Positions 23,961 to 37,072 of a stretch of DNA of 64,000 nucleotides are shown in pieces. Below the pieces are notes generated by a model that made no database searches, was not told where the DNA came from, and was given only the letters and a program-made list of their open reading frames with translations. Each line of letters begins with the position of its first letter. Position 1 is the stretch's first letter. The translations under genes were made by a program, and so were the position numbers. Origin of the DNA: Poecilobothrus nobilitatus (taxonomy: Eukaryota; Arthropoda; Insecta; Diptera; Dolichopodidae); assembly GCA_947095535.1 (NCBI GenBank), contig OX352772.1, forward strand, positions 315,900,018 to 315,964,017. Direction: 5' to 3'.

Positions 23961-25922
23961 AAAAAAATTTTTATTTTAATGTCATAAAAAATACAAATTA
24001 AACAGAGATTTGTTTCAGTGCTGAGTTTCCGATATTAGTTGTTGGATGTAAAAGTTTCCTAACAGAAAAGCTATAAGTAAAAATTGTAAATTAATAACTG
24101 AATGACTAAAAAAATTGCCGCCAAAATATTTTCAAACATTCGATTTAATTTAATATTAAAGTTTAACTCTTGTTAAATATATAATAATATATTAAAATCA
24201 GAAAAATTAAAATTTATGTAATATTTCGAGTTATATTGTCATTTAACTCTTTAACTATTAATTAAACCTTCAAATTAATATCATATTATTTAGTTTTACT
24301 AATTCGATGATAAGATGTAATTTATAGAGACTAGTATTCATCTTAAAATTTACTATCATTAAATAAAACATTATATGTATACATACATAAATATTTGTAT
24401 AATAGGTACTCGTAGATATATAAAATACTATGAATCAATTTTTCAATATTATCATATCAAAAAATTAATTATTATTTATTTGAAACAGACATCTTTTAAT
24501 AAAACTGGAATAGTGTGAAAAAAATTTCAGAATTTGTATTTTAATGTCATTTGTGTTGGTTGTTTGTCTACACATGCGCGGTCATTTAAATATCCAAATA
24601 ATTTATTAATAAATTTATCAAAATTTTTTTTCGAGAATTTTTACATGTTTTTCTAAATGTACAAAAAAAAAAATTTTTTTAAATTAAGATAAACAGGATA
24701 TTTGTAAAAAATAAAAACAAACTTGTAGGTAGTTATAAAAATGAAGTTCAATCTTTACCGTCAAAAATTTCAGGACTACCATTCAACTTTTGTATGGCAA
24801 CAACCAAAAAAAAAGAAAAAAACTAAACCAGTTTTTATTACTTTGTATCTGAAATCGATACGGATTTAATACAAATTTAAATCAAATGTGCATTGGCAAC
24901 AGTAGCAATATAAAATTATTAAAAATCATTTTATTATTGTGCATTATATAAAATTTTAATGTGATTTAATGCAATTTGTAACTGTTATTAGGATTATTGT
25001 ACATCAAAATTTTATTAGTGATTTTTTTTTTTTTTTTGTTTTTTTTTTTATTATTCACAATTTTTTCGGTATGTGGAGAGTAAAAATAAAAAATAATAAA
25101 AAATTATTTTATTACTAACTACAAATGTTTTTTTTTTGTTGTTGTTGTTGTCCACCAGTTAAAACAAGTTTTTCATTATAAGTGTCCGGTGACCAAAATA
25201 ACCAGTTGACACAAGTTACTATGTTACTGAGTTGCGAATAAAAATTTAACAAAAAAAAAAAAAAAAATAGTTTTTGTTTATTTTAAGGAAACAAAAGAAT
25301 GTTAATCTGTTTATTGTAAATGAAATTTATCATTATAATTGCATGTGTGAGTATAATTTTAATATTAAAATTTAAATGTCTCGAAAATTTTTCTTAGTAT
25401 TTGTTTTATTGTAATTATAAGTTTTGGAGGGAAAAGTTAATCAACATTATAAAAAAAAAAAATTTTACATCTATCGACAAAGTGACTCCATTTGACTTTT
25501 AATTGAAATATTATAAATATCGCAATATATGATTTTCTGTACTAAAAATATTTTTTATAATATAATAACGAGGATAGATCAAAAGATCATTTATTAGCTT
25601 AAGATTTGATTATGTTTTTTTCGTTTAATAAAATTCAGACTTGATTTATCCCTTGTTTGAAATTGTATTGATTGTCTTTTTTTTTTTGGTGTTCTATTTT
25701 GGAATTTAATTAAAAATTCAAAATCATTAAAGTAGCTAATACATATTTGTTTTAATTGGTAATTGTAATTAATTATAAATGTACACTTTAGTAAAGGCTA
25801 AGCATTTTAAAATCGAATTTATTTAATAAATATGTGAGATCTTATTTGGTGAATCAGTTTTGCGTTATGCACTTTTAAATGTAGGAGAATTCATTAAGAA
25901 TGCTTGCGACCTATGCTGAGAA
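23961..25922. other. A/T-rich spacer, no gene seen
   Basis: Spacer with long poly(T) tracts (25024-25050) and a (TTG)n microsatellite near 25138-25151. Nothing coding. Confidence 0.55.
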
Positions 25923-25923
25923 A

Positions 25924-25973
25924 ATTTTGTTCGAGTTGAAATACAATTCTTTTAGATTTTTTGTTTCCTTATG
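25924..25973 (+). repeat. 50-bp direct repeat, left copy
   Basis: 'TTTTGTTCGAGTTGAAATAC' followed by 'AATTCTTTTAGATTTTTTG'. It pairs with 27311-27361 about 1.39 kb away in the same orientation. The two copies bracket a reverse transcriptase relic and a SINE. Confidence 0.7.
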
Positions 25974-26227
25974 AAGTCAAATACAATCTATACTACCTCG
26001 GTTAATAAGCCATGTGTCTTACCACTTGGTAAGCTTTCTTTGTTTCTTTTGGATAAAAAAAAGTAAAAAATAATGGATTTTATGTTTGACTGAATTCAAA
26101 TTTAAAAAGTCTCAGATTAAGGAAATTGATTTAAAAATCACTGTCGGTGGAATTTCCTTATTTAAATAACAGTTTAAACTAGAAAAAGGCACTCAGCCTT
26201 TTTTAGCATAGAGTCAAATTATTTTTT

Positions 26228-26765
26228 TTTAATGTTTTCCTAGGTAAGAGACGATATAAAAGAGAACAGATCGTTGATAAACAACAAAAAAGGAATTGGT
26301 AAAAGTACTGAGCCAGAATTGATTTTAACAATGTCAGATATAAAACTGTCGACTAGGACACGAATACGACGATTCGAGAGAAAGTCCTAAAATCACTTAC
26401 GGAAGGAGTTATACCATTTACTCGGCATTTGTTTAGAAGAGCGGATACCATACTCGATCAAAGGCTTTTGACGATATCAAGAAGAACCACCTCAAATTTA
26501 GTTGAGTAGTGAATGGTGATTCTCAGCTTTTCATAGAAGCATGTTTTAATAGATCGCCTGTAGACCGTTGGCTTCTAAAAAGCTATATTGATGATCATTA
26601 AAAATACCTCTGGTACCAATAAAATTTCCATGATTTTGGAAAGGATCGAAATAATTGCAATTGGCCAGTAGTTGGGAGGGTCGCTTTTGTCATCCTTTTT
26701 GGGAATGGGGCAAGTCTGAGCAATCTTCGAATTGGTTGGGATATATCCTAATCTAAAATGAGATT
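26228..26765 (-). pseudogene. Jockey/CR1-type reverse transcriptase relic
   Basis: On the minus strand, from about 26765 downwards, the first frame reads TCPIPKKDDKSDPPNYWPIA then IISILSKIMEI. This matches the conserved start of non-LTR reverse transcriptases (PIPKKGD..DP.NYRPIA..S.LSK..E). After frameshifts it continues with DHQY, then FEVVLLDIVKAFDRVWYPL (the palm motif around the first catalytic Asp, 'LD..KAFD'). It ends with INSG-SVLLPI and FLLFINDL, where the central VPQG of the GVPQGS motif is deleted. The YADD/FADD box is not present, so the relic ends before it. Several frameshifts and stops show it is dead. The clade (Jockey versus CR1) is not settled. Confidence 0.75.
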
Positions 26766-26878
26766 TCTTGAGTTAATTATAATTTATAATTATTTATTTA
26801 TAATTTTTTTAATAATTTATAATTAGTCCTTTTATGGTAACTTCATGTAGGAGATATAAAAATACCAAATACTTTTTT

Positions 26879-27041
26879 ATTTTTTTTTAATTCATTTCTC
26901 TGCCACATAAATGTGGATAGGAAATTACACAGCCTTTCCTGTTCAGGCTGTAAATGTCGTAAGGGGGAATAACTCTTACGACGTGTGTGGGATTCGAATC
27001 CACACTCCCTCGGCATTTACAGCGTATTTTATACGTTCTTA
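26879..27041 (-). mobile_element. SINE family 1 copy, minus strand
   Basis: Reads, on the plus strand, A-rich-tail complement, 'ACATAAATGTGGATAGGAAA', 'GGCTGTAAATGTCGTAAGGG', 'CTCTTACGACGTGTGTGGG', an intact box B complement 'GGATTCGAATCC' near 26990-27002, then 'CCCTCGGCATTTACAGCG'. The outer head with box A is lost after about 27041. It lies inside the interval bracketed by the 50-bp direct repeats. Confidence 0.85.
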
Positions 27042-27310
27042 TATAGTATTTAAAACCAGTAAAATTGCGATCATATCATGAAAGTAAAATAAATTATCAT
27101 TTTATCATTCTATCCTAGTCAATTAATTCGTTTTGTTTTTTCTTCTTTTTTTTTTTTTATAAATCACAAATGATTTTTGTTTTATATAAAAAATAAATTG
27201 AAATGTCGCAAACTTTTGATTAAAGTTCATATTTTAAAGTTGTAGGTGTAAATATTGGCCATACCTTTAATTTAATTCAAGAACGTGGACATAATGGTTA
27301 TTTATTAGGT

Positions 27311-27361
27311 TTTTGTTCAAATCGAAATACAATTCTTTAAGATTTTTTTGTTTCCTTATGA
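27311..27361 (+). repeat. 50-bp direct repeat, right copy
   Basis: 'TTTTGTTCAAATCGAAATAC' followed by 'AATTCTTTAAGATTTTTTTG', partner of 25924-25973. Confidence 0.7.
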
Positions 27362-28276
27362 TATAATTCAAAAGTATTTGTAACACAATTTAAAATGAAA
27401 AAAATAAATATATTAATTGTTTATAGACGATAGACATATGCTATAGAACTAAAATTGAAGTATAGATAGTGGTAAATAATAGTTATAAATCTAAGCAAAA
27501 TTCAAATGGAATTATATTTTTTTATGTAGGAATTTGAAAAGAAAAAAAAAGTCTTTGTTTTTATTCATTTTTATTGAAAAAGCTTTCATAAAATATAAAT
27601 TGATGTTTCTGTTGAGATTTATTCAAAATTTAATTTAACATTTTTTTTTTCTTTAATGATATGCTATTTTTATTAAACTCTTTAATAAACGAGAATTAAA
27701 TTGTTATATTATAAAATAATTTAATTTTACTTCCTTGTTCTGTTCTATACTCAAAAAAGAATAAATCAACACACGTTTTTTTTGCAAATAGTATATTATA
27801 ATTATTTATTAATTATAGTCTTATTATATTCAAATTATATGTAATGTATGCTAAGATTTTCATTTAAGTCAATTATATATTAATTGAAAATAATAAAAAA
27901 AGATATAAATTTTTTTTTTTTTTGTTTGCATTTAAATAGTTTTTGATTAAGATTGTCATACGTATATAGTTTTAAAAGTACAAAAATGTGAGGGATTCAA
28001 AAATATCATTGCCATACATTCCAATTATTAAAGCAAATGTGCCAAGAAAACTAAGAATTTAGCTTTTTTGTCAATTAAAAAAATTGATTCAACTACTGAA
28101 ACGCGAACTACTAAACCCATTACACACCTGATGTTTTTGTTTTATTTTCTATTATTTCGTTCAAAGTGTAGGTTGATCAAACGCGATCTGTATCACAGCT
28201 GTAACTAGAATATGTTGAAATAGGAGGGTAAATAATCTTATAATTATATTAATGACCATTAAGTAGGTAGATAGAT
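27362..28276. other. A/T-rich spacer, no gene seen
   Basis: Nothing recognised apart from homopolymers. Confidence 0.55.
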
Positions 28277-28596
28277 AAGGTGGTGACCTTCACAATGCGT
28301 AAAGGCCTCAATTAGTACTAGGTTACGCCATTTTGATCCAACTGCACTCACCTGATCTATATTTTGTTGTTGTTTCCGGTTTTATATCTAACCCGGGGAG
28401 TTCATATACGAAATCAATTCTTTGATTTTGTGTTTTGAGAGTTCGCTAAGGTTGTGGTAGAACGGTTTGCCGAGTGAAAGGAGTCTGGCTCTAGGTAGAC
28501 CGGACACCTGCAAAGACATTGGCATTTATTGGGCAACTGACTCTTTCAAGAGAGTTAGTGTTCAGAGTGACTCCTTTCTTTGCAAGTTTGCTAGAC
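28277..28596 (-). pseudogene. Non-LTR retrotransposon 3' end, RNase H-like relic
   Basis: A G+C-richer block. The minus strand starts SSKLAKKGVTLNTNSLERVS then CPINANVFAGVRST followed by a stop. The 'LAKKG' phrase is typical of the end of the RNase H domain in I-group non-LTR elements (E.ADELAKKG). Further on another frame reads GSKWRNLVLIEAFTHCEGHH, which resembles C-termini of such proteins. Intermediate frames are shifted. A TSD or A-rich tail could not be located. The RNase H call is inference from short motifs; an unrelated repeat is possible. Confidence 0.4.
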
Positions 28597-30779
28597 TAAA
28601 CCATTAATTAGGTGTAAAAGCAAAAAATAAAACACTTTTAACACATTTAAACACATTTTTATAAAATTTTAGAAAATTAAAAATATACATTTTAGAAACG
28701 CCTAAAACTTGGGAGTACTTCAAAACATTAACTAAATCAGGAAACAGCCTAAACTAAACCAAAACAATAATGATAAACAGGACGCAATCAGTTTCAACTT
28801 AATGTTGAAAATGTAATCGGTTGAAAATGTAATAAATCAACGCGTTCTATAGTAACTGATGGGGCAGAATAGTATCTATAAAGTCAGTAGTATAAGAGTA
28901 ATTATAAATTGTACTCAACAAATCGTTTCCAATTATTGAACAACTACAATATGTACTGTAAGGCTAAAGTTTACAGAAGAGCAATGATCAAAATCTCCAA
29001 TTGTTATTTAAAGTAAACGGTGATGTAAGAAAGTGAAAACCACTTTAAAGTATCATTATACAAAAACTACATGGGTATTTTTAAACTGTCATATATAGGC
29101 AAACATAAGCTGTGTTCTAGTTCCACAACATAAGAAATGAAAGCTTCTAGATCTAAAAATAAGATACACTGTTTTATTGAAAACATTAAAACAATATAAC
29201 ACTATACACCGGTAAAATGGGAATCATAGCTTAATAGAAAATACGGATGCTTAGAATAATAAATACTTTATACTTAGAATTAAAATAAAAACCCTTCATA
29301 GGAGAAAAGTAAAATTAACAACAATGAATCCTGTGCTCCTTTGAGAAATAAACTGAGTGGTAAAAAAAAACTGGAATTGAAAACCAAAGAAATTACTTAT
29401 ACACTTTTTAAAAATAATTATAGTCAGCAACTCTAATAATATTATGTTAATAATTTATTATAATCTTCTGCTATAAAAATTTACATAATTATTTTCGTTT
29501 TCTTTGTAAAATTAATTGATGACATAAAAGCACAGGTGTTCTTCTTTAATTACATAAATTTATTTATGCATATAAATAATATAATAATAATTGTCCATAT
29601 ATATCAAGCACATAAACATTTACCTATATATAAATGAAAATGATATTCAAGTAAAAAAGATAATTCCTTTTAAAGTAACTATTTTAAAAGTCATTTTAAA
29701 AGTCATATGAAATAAATTTATTCTATAATTAATAAATCGAGTTGCGACAAAAAAAAAACAATTGCAATTATTATTAAAATATTATTAAAAAAAACTTTTA
29801 TTATTATATTATTATTATTACCATATAAATAGTTAATATTAAATAAAATAATTAATTCCGGAAATTTTAACTATGAAATACAATTTTTCATGACCTTGAC
29901 AAAGAAAAATTAACTATATAAAAACAAAAACAAAAAACAAAAAAAAAACATTACAAAAATAACCGTTTATTATATCATATTAAAACGATTACAGAACTAT
30001 GATTACAAATAACTTTTTCTTTCATAATTCTTTTATTTAGTTTTTTGTTTTTCTTTCTTTTTTATTTTCATTTTCTTTCATATATTTTTCAATTTTGTTT
30101 TTATCATTTTTTTTATTTCACAGTTTTTTTATTCGTTCAAGTGTCACAGAACGCTCATAATATACCGTTACAAAAGGAAATAAAAAAGTGAAGGTAGATC
30201 GTGCTTTTAAATTATCATCTCGTATATATATGGAGCAACTAACTTAATATCTGACATTATAATTTTTTTTTTTTTGAATTTTTGTTTTTGTTTTTGTTTT
30301 TGTTTTTTTTTTTTTTTATAGATAGGTACACCTGATCTCACGTTTATTTTTATTATATAAATAATTAAATAGTGTACTGAGAGTTATTTTACAGAGTCAA
30401 TTAAAAAAATAAAAATATCAAAAAATATCATGTGTCATAAATTGTTATTATAATAATGAAGAAAATCAAGATTATATATATACAATTTAATTTATTTTAA
30501 ATTCATTAAATATACCGTTATTTTATAAGAAGGTAAAATAATAAACAGTAAATACAATATAGAAACAATTGTTTTTTATAAAATTGTTATGATAAATTTA
30601 TACACAACTATAATTAATATGTATGCATATTTACATACAATAAAACTGTCACTTTGCATATATGTATTTAAAAATTTAGGAAGCGTACATCGATGATCGT
30701 ATAAAAAACTTTTATTTTCAAAACTTTTGTCTTAAAAATTTAATTTTGAAATGATTACAAATAAATTTAATACTATGTA
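28597..30779. other. A/T-rich spacer, no gene seen
   Basis: Spacer. 'ATCAGGAAACAGCCTA' near 28735-28750 resembles the right terminus of the candidate MITE at 42447-42463, but no partner end was found here. Otherwise only A/T runs, (TTTTTG)n near 30280-30305 and poly(T). Confidence 0.5.
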
Positions 30780-31620
30780 GTGTAAGACATTTTTATTACC
30801 ACTTTTGGATAAACTTTCGAAAAGTTTCAAACTTCGATTTTCTTCAAAACAATGCAGAAAGTTAACCTATGACATAATAATAAGTTTTCCGAAAAATCAA
30901 TTTCTGATCGCGCCATTTAAAGATCATTACGTTACTTTAAAAATTTGCTTGGAAGGTACATTAAATAAAAATTTCCTAAACTCGACACATTATTGAGTTC
31001 TTGACAATAAGTAAATTTAAAATTTTAAAATTTTTTCAATGGTGTATATAATATTGAACACTCTGTACCTAAAATATTTAAGAAAAAATAAGTAAACATT
31101 TTTTGGTTGTTTTTATTAATTAAAAAAATATCGAAATAACGGAACATTTTTTTTTAAACAAATTATATAATAAAAAATATTATATAAAGCGTGTATACTG
31201 GATGAAAAAGTTAAAATTTTTGTGCGAAGTATTAAATATAATGTAATTGTCATAAAGATATTGAAATCATAAAACAAAATGGAATTAATTCGGGTTTTTT
31301 TCAAGAAAATTTGAGAAAACCATCATGCATATTGTTAATTTTACACTTTTATAAAATTTGGTAACTTTAAATTCTTTAAACCTACCTGCCAAATGATCAA
31401 ACTTAATTAATAACTCCTTAGTAACATCATCGAGGATTCACACTTTGGATAATTTAATTTGGAGTGATTAGACTACCTTTCTACAAAATTTGAAGATAAC
31501 TAGAAAAGTGAGAGATGTTAATACCATTTTGTTTTTAATTTTAAAATTTTATTTCTTTGTTACAAATTTAGAGAGATCTCATTTAAGTTATTAATGTAAT
31601 ATCTGGGGTGGTGTCTAACG
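30780..31620. other. Moderately complex block, unclassified
   Basis: Two stretches (30790-31010 and 31380-31620) are less A/T-biased than their surroundings and read like diverged repeat DNA. An example is 'TCAATTTCTGATCGCGCC' near 30900. A 63-codon plus-strand frame (30805-30996) begins with Met and has ordinary codon diversity, but it matches nothing I know and has no splice context. I do not call a gene. Confidence 0.25.
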
Positions 31621-32946
31621 TCACTGTCTGGCAAATGTCAAACAATTTTTTTTATTAAACAAAGCTGTGCCATATTAATAATCTGCAGCATATATTAATT
31701 ATTACATATATATCCATTACCCATATACAATACAGATAAATCAATTTAAGAAAAAAAAATATTACTACGATCAGTGATTCAAATCTATACCTAAGAGTCA
31801 ACTAAATAATTGAATCTCAAGATTATTAGGCGAATCTTCATGTTAAAAACTGCCACACGATTTGTTTTATTAACAACCACTGAATGTTGAAGCGTTTTCT
31901 TTTTTTCATTAATATTTTATTGATAATGACACTTAAATAAAATACAGGATGTCAACTTTCTTGTAATTCTAAAGTGCTATACTAAAGAGACTCCAAATGT
32001 ACTTCATAAATTAAATGTTATGCAGATTTATTTATAATTTTTTTGTAATTTTAACACTTATAAGAGTAAATATACATAGACATTCTTTTTTTCATTGTCA
32101 TCATGTGACAATTAATGCAGTACTACTTAATTATGAAGTAGTGTTAAAAACAATAAAAATGACAAGTGAATGGTAAAGGGAAAATGGGAAATTCATATTT
32201 TTGAATTCAGAAAATTGCTGTATTTTTGATATATTTAATATGATAAAAATGTTGTAATAAAAGCAGCAACAATTTAAACAAAATGCTATTGTTGTAAAGT
32301 TAAATTTTAAATGTTAGAAAATAAATAAATTATAGGTTAAATGTAATTTATTGAATACAATTGTAAAACAGGAAGGATAAATTATGACATTACCAGTATT
32401 TGTTCTTTTTTGTTTTTATTAAAATATGAATTTTTAAATGTGAGTAAACCGTATATATGCGTTCCAAATAGTTTTTTTTTACGGATAATCTAATAAGTTA
32501 CTTAACATTTACGTTTCTTTGTACTTCAATTTTAAATGTAGGTATATAATTTTTTTTTTTTTTTTGGGTTTATTAAGACAATAAGATCACGGTTAAAATT
32601 TTAAAGAATTGCAATTGTCTTTAATTTTATTTAAAAAGAAATTACAAAATTCCATAAATAAAATTTAACTAAATTATAAATTTTTATAGGTATGATATTT
32701 TTTTAAGTTATACTATTTCGATTATAGGATCCAATTAACAAATAATATATCATTAATAACTTTAATAGACCACTTAAAACGTTTATTAAAAATAAAAAAT
32801 ATTGAGTGGAAAGAAAATAAATATATAATTAAGTAATTAAAATGAGTAACCATGGTCTGCATAATTTTAATAGAATAATTATAGTTCTTTTTCACAAATA
32901 ATAAAAAAATAGCCATACTATTTTGAACGTCACAATGCAATTAAAT
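31621..32946. other. A/T-rich spacer, no gene seen
   Basis: Nothing recognised. Frame 32722-32940 (minus) is an A/T-driven frame. Confidence 0.5.
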
Positions 32947-33062
32947 AATCTTCTTCGCTGGAATCTTCGCTGGAGTGACGAGAAACTGCGCGGAATCGTA
33001 AGAAATGGAAGGATGTCTTAAGTTAGAACCTGCAGTCTTTTGCATCCATTAAGTAAGTAAGT
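32947..33062 (+). mobile_element. Possible non-LTR element 3' tail
   Basis: A short G+C-richer insert. It reads RWSDEKLRGIVRNGRMS before a stop, then non-coding sequence ending in a (TAAG)n tail at 33049-33062. A short basic/tryptophan-containing C-terminus, stop, short 3' UTR and simple tail is how several insect non-LTR elements end. Only about 115 bp remain, so the call is tentative. Confidence 0.3.
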
Positions 33063-35688
33063 ACAAAAGAAAAATGAATTATAACTTTAAATGTTGTCAT
33101 TTTTATATATGTAAAAAGAATTATTTATTAAAAAGAATTAATTAAAGTCAGACAGCTAACGACTAAGATTTTAAAATAAAAGAATAATGCCTAATGCAAA
33201 ATAAAAATTAAATAATTTTTAAAAATATAAATAATATAGAATTCTTATTGGGCATATTATACAAAATGAAGATGAAGCTATTAAAACTCTTAAAAACATA
33301 ATATGAAAACAGTGTGGATGTTTTTCAAAGAAAATATTGAATAAAATAAATTATGTTTAAAGTGCATTCATATGAATTGACATATTGTCAAGTATCTTGT
33401 CAATCTTTGTCAATTTAGATGTAAGCCTATGTCAGTATGCGTCAATTTTTTTTTAATATTTCAAAACAATTATAATTAAATTATTTACATACCAATAGAT
33501 AATTTAAATGCATAGATACGGGTTACGAAAAAGTTCCTATATTTCAGAGTTCTCATTCGACTACCATACATAAATATAGCAATCAGTTCCTAATTGTGTA
33601 TTACGTCTTAAAGGATTGAATTTTTAACAAAATACTTTTAATTTTCTGAGAACCTTAATATTTTATCTAAAATTTATTTATAGAAAGGACAGATAGCACC
33701 TAACATTTTGACGATGACTTAAAGACGTTAAGTCTTTTTCAACATTATTATCATTAATAATACTGAGATACTAAACAATTTGTGTACTCAGTAAAAATGT
33801 GACAGTTATATTTTAGTCTTCGCCGAATCTAAACATTATATAATATTCAAAGCAAATCTATAGAGATGTAAAATATTTTATGTAATTTTATATTTAAGAA
33901 TCAAAGGAATTTAATGGAACTTTTGGGACTGAAAAAATTTAGTTGCTTTAAGAAAGTTTTCCATTTATTTGCATATCAACGATTTATATATATATATATA
34001 TAATATAAAATATATTAATCAAAACAAAATCTTACTTCATCGATTACCGATAACTCTGGGTTTATGAGCCATTAAAACTTATTTCTACTTTTGAGTTATT
34101 ACAGGGTCACAATTTAGAAAACGTTCAAATTTTGGATAATGGAATATATTGAAATCTTGCCTTTTTGTTTTATCTTGCCTTATTTTAATATTATAATTAC
34201 ATCAATCAAAAAGTGTAAATCTATTCGAAGATGAAAAATTTGTCAAATTAAATTATTTTAAATTAAACATTTTCAATACTTTATTAATTAATTAATTACA
34301 AATCCACACTTTGTCTACTTTAATATTATTTAAATTATTATAATATTTTATAGCGAATTTTTATCTTATCCATTTTGTTTGCGTGAATAATTCAATTAAA
34401 ATTTAATAATAGAAAACACTTTGATTCCTTATTAATTCCGATGTGTTTAAAATTATCACTGAAAGTTGACATACATATATATATATATATAAATATAGAT
34501 ATATACAACATAAAAAAACGAAACAAAAAACTTGATTAAATTATCATAATACTATGTATGTAACATTTATTTTTTTTTATTAAAATTCACAGATAAAAGA
34601 AAAATGGAATTTTAATTTACTGGATAATTTGAGATTATAATAAGTCTGCAGGTTTTAAAGACAATTTTATGTTTAAATATCTATTAAAGAAAATTTAATA
34701 TAATCGTATATACATATTAATACTTATATATGCTTTGTAAGGCAATTTTATATTTACAATAAAATGCAGTTCAAAAAAAAAAACAAGAAAAAAAGTTTAC
34801 AATTCAAAGTGATTTGTAAGATTTTTACTTAAATTGTATTATGCCGACATTACATTACATGCACATACATACAATATATTATTATTAATAATATTTATAT
34901 GAAAAAAGAAATTTTGTATTTCAATATCGTAAATACTGTAAATATTAACTGAAATTTAATAAACGCCTTTAAACAAAATTTTAATACATTAAAATTGATG
35001 GCTACATAACAGCAATAAAAGACCATTTCGCTGCTAATGTAAAAGCAATTTTACTTTTAAATTAAAAATTTTCTTCCGTGATGCAAACTTTTTAAACTTC
35101 AATAATTTCTAATAAATAAAATATATAATATTTAATTATTTTTGTCTGATCGTTTATTTGAAAATGTATTATTAAAATATTTTTTAGAAATGTGGTGACA
35201 TACTGCACAGTTACCCGAAAAACACTTGTAATGCATCTTTGATGAATGTAAAACTTTAAGCCCTTTCAAAAACGAAAAAGAAAAAATTTTTGAAGCGTAA
35301 AATGATATTTAATAAAATTTTATCAAAATGAATTACTTAAATTATACAACTGAAGCAATGTTTTATAGGTAGAAAAAGTAAATGATTATTGCTTCAACGT
35401 TTCAAGCTTCAAGTCAAATTTTCTAAAGGTTTCATATTTTACGAAATGTTTTATGGGCAGAAAATAATGGCAGTGATAAAGTTTCCTTTACACAATCTTT
35501 GTTTACTTTAGCTTAACGATGTTTTCACCTTTATTGGCGATTTGAGTTGGACGTAATTGATTATTATCCTATTTTATTATTTATACGAATTGGTTAGGTC
35601 TGGTTAGTTTTTACTTGTACCAGAAATTCGTGTTTTCTTTTTCTTTTAACCGTTATTTTAATGTCTACTTTAAAATTTTTAAACATAA
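33063..35688. other. A/T-rich spacer, no gene seen
   Basis: Spacer with (TA)n microsatellites near 33988-34003 and 34473-34491. No coding or RNA signal. Confidence 0.55.
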
Positions 35689-35760
35689 GGATCTTAATAG
35701 CCTAGTGGTTATACATCTAACATATCAACCGAAGGTCGAGAAACAGTTAAAACCCTGAAT
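35689..35760 (+). mobile_element. tRNA-like SINE head, degenerate (third type)
   Basis: Has a clear box-A-like sequence 'TAGCCTAGTGGTTATAC' (about 35698) and, 45 bp later, a weakened box B 'AGTTAAAACCC'. Spacing and length (about 72 bp) fit a tRNA-derived SINE head. The arms no longer pair, so it is not a functional tRNA. No conserved body follows. Confidence 0.5.
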
Positions 35761-36360
35761 AAATTTCAACGATATTTTTAAACTTTATAAGAAAAATTTA
35801 TTAAATTTATATTTTTAAAAATTTAAGTATATAAGACTTAAAAATTAATGCTTTCTGAAAACCCTATTTTCAGAAATCCTAACTTATGTTTTTATATTTT
35901 TATTGTCATTTTTTTTTACCTTAAGCTTACTTTTGTTATAGATTTATAAGGAGTCAATACAGTATGAATGAATTCGGGAAAAGAAAAAAAAAATCAAACC
36001 CATGATTATGTCAACTTATAAAAAACAAAACATGATTTGGATAGTAGACGATTAATTAAACGCGTATTGCAGTAAAACTAGTGAGTTAATAATAATAGTT
36101 ATTGATTAATTACTTGTATTATAAAATACAAATTTAGATTAAATGAATGTCAGTAATGTTAATTGTTAATGTGTAAAAAAAATGTGATGTAAGGAAATAT
36201 GAAATTAAAAAGTAAAATACAAAAGTTAAAATATCAGGAATAGTTTTTTTTTCTTTTGGGATTATAATAACTTTATTAGATATATACGTTAGATTTTTTG
36301 CAGCAAAACCTGTTTATTTCAAGGTTTATAACCAGTCTATTTTTTTAGTTTTTGGTCATA

Positions 36361-36655
36361 AGAATTATTCTACAATTATTTTTTTTTTTTGTGAGGGTAG
36401 GTACATGTTAATCTCGAAAGACATCAATAAGATGAACGCGCGAATTCTCTTTGGTAGTGTTAGAATTATTCTACAATTATTTTTTTTTTGTGAGGGTAGG
36501 TACGTGTTAATCTCGAAAGACATCAATAAGATGAACGCGCGAATTCTCTTTGGTAGTGTTAGAATTATTCTACAATTATTTTTTTTTGTGAGGGTAGGTA
36601 CGTGTTAATCTCGAAGGACATCAATAAGATGAACGCGCGAATTCTCTTTGGTAGT
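36361..36655 (+). repeat. Minisatellite, 3 x about 100 bp, near identical
   Basis: Three head-to-tail units start 'AGAATTATTCTACAATTATT' at 36361, 36462 and 36561 (unit lengths 101, 99 and 95 bp). Each has a poly(T) stretch, then 'GTGAGGGTAGGTACGTGTTA' and a CpG-containing core 'GATGAACGCGCGAATTCTC'. Differences are almost only in T-run length, plus C/T at one site and A/G at another. So the array is young or homogenised. The plus frame 36405-36608 simply reads through two units and is not a gene. Confidence 0.95.
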
Positions 36656-37007
36656 AAACCAACCAACTTGATAGTAAACCAACTAAACACCACCTCTCTA
36701 TTAAAACAAACATTAGATTACAACCTATGATTCAATGTTCAATGGATATTTAGTATTTTAATTAACAACATTGAAGTAAAGCCACGCTATAATAATATAA
36801 CACAACTTTATAAGATTATCAAGTTCTTTTTAAAGTAATAAGGATAAAAAGAAACTCCTGTGAAAGCAAATACGATAAGCCTACAGCATGTACTTTTAAT
36901 ATGTACTCAAACTATTTTCCTTAAAATTGGTTATGTTTATTAATTAATTTCAATGCAACAACGATTGGTAGATATAGCAGATCAACACTAGAATTATATA
37001 ACTTATA

Positions 37008-37072
37008 TTAAGATTCGAACCTTCATACCTCAAAACAGAAGTTCGCACTTTAATCACTGTGCCATTTAACAA
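37008..37072 (-). mobile_element. tRNA-like SINE head on minus strand, degenerate
   Basis: The minus strand reads 'ATGGCACAGTGATTAAAGTG' (box A) and 'GGTTCGAATCT' (box B, complement at 37011-37021), about 35 bp apart. No stable cloverleaf is evident and no shared SINE body follows, so it is a relic head, not a working tRNA. Confidence 0.55.

Noticed and set aside
25924..27361. 50-bp direct repeats as LTRs of a small LTR retrotransposon
   Set aside because: Too short, no TG..CA ends, no primer-binding site or polypurine tract. The enclosed reverse transcriptase is of non-LTR type and on the opposite strand.
28277..28596. Host gene exon
   Set aside because: The frame is broken. LAKKG and the EAFTHCEGHH-type end fit a retroelement better than a host protein.
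36405..36608. 67-codon frame reading MLISKDINKMNARILFG repeated twice
   Set aside because: It is a read-through of the 100-bp minisatellite. Unit-length changes in the poly(T) break the frame and no flanking exon exists.
35689..37072. Two possible functional tRNA genes (35.7 kb plus, 37.0 kb minus)
   Set aside because: Only box-like motifs remain; acceptor and anticodon stems do not pair.
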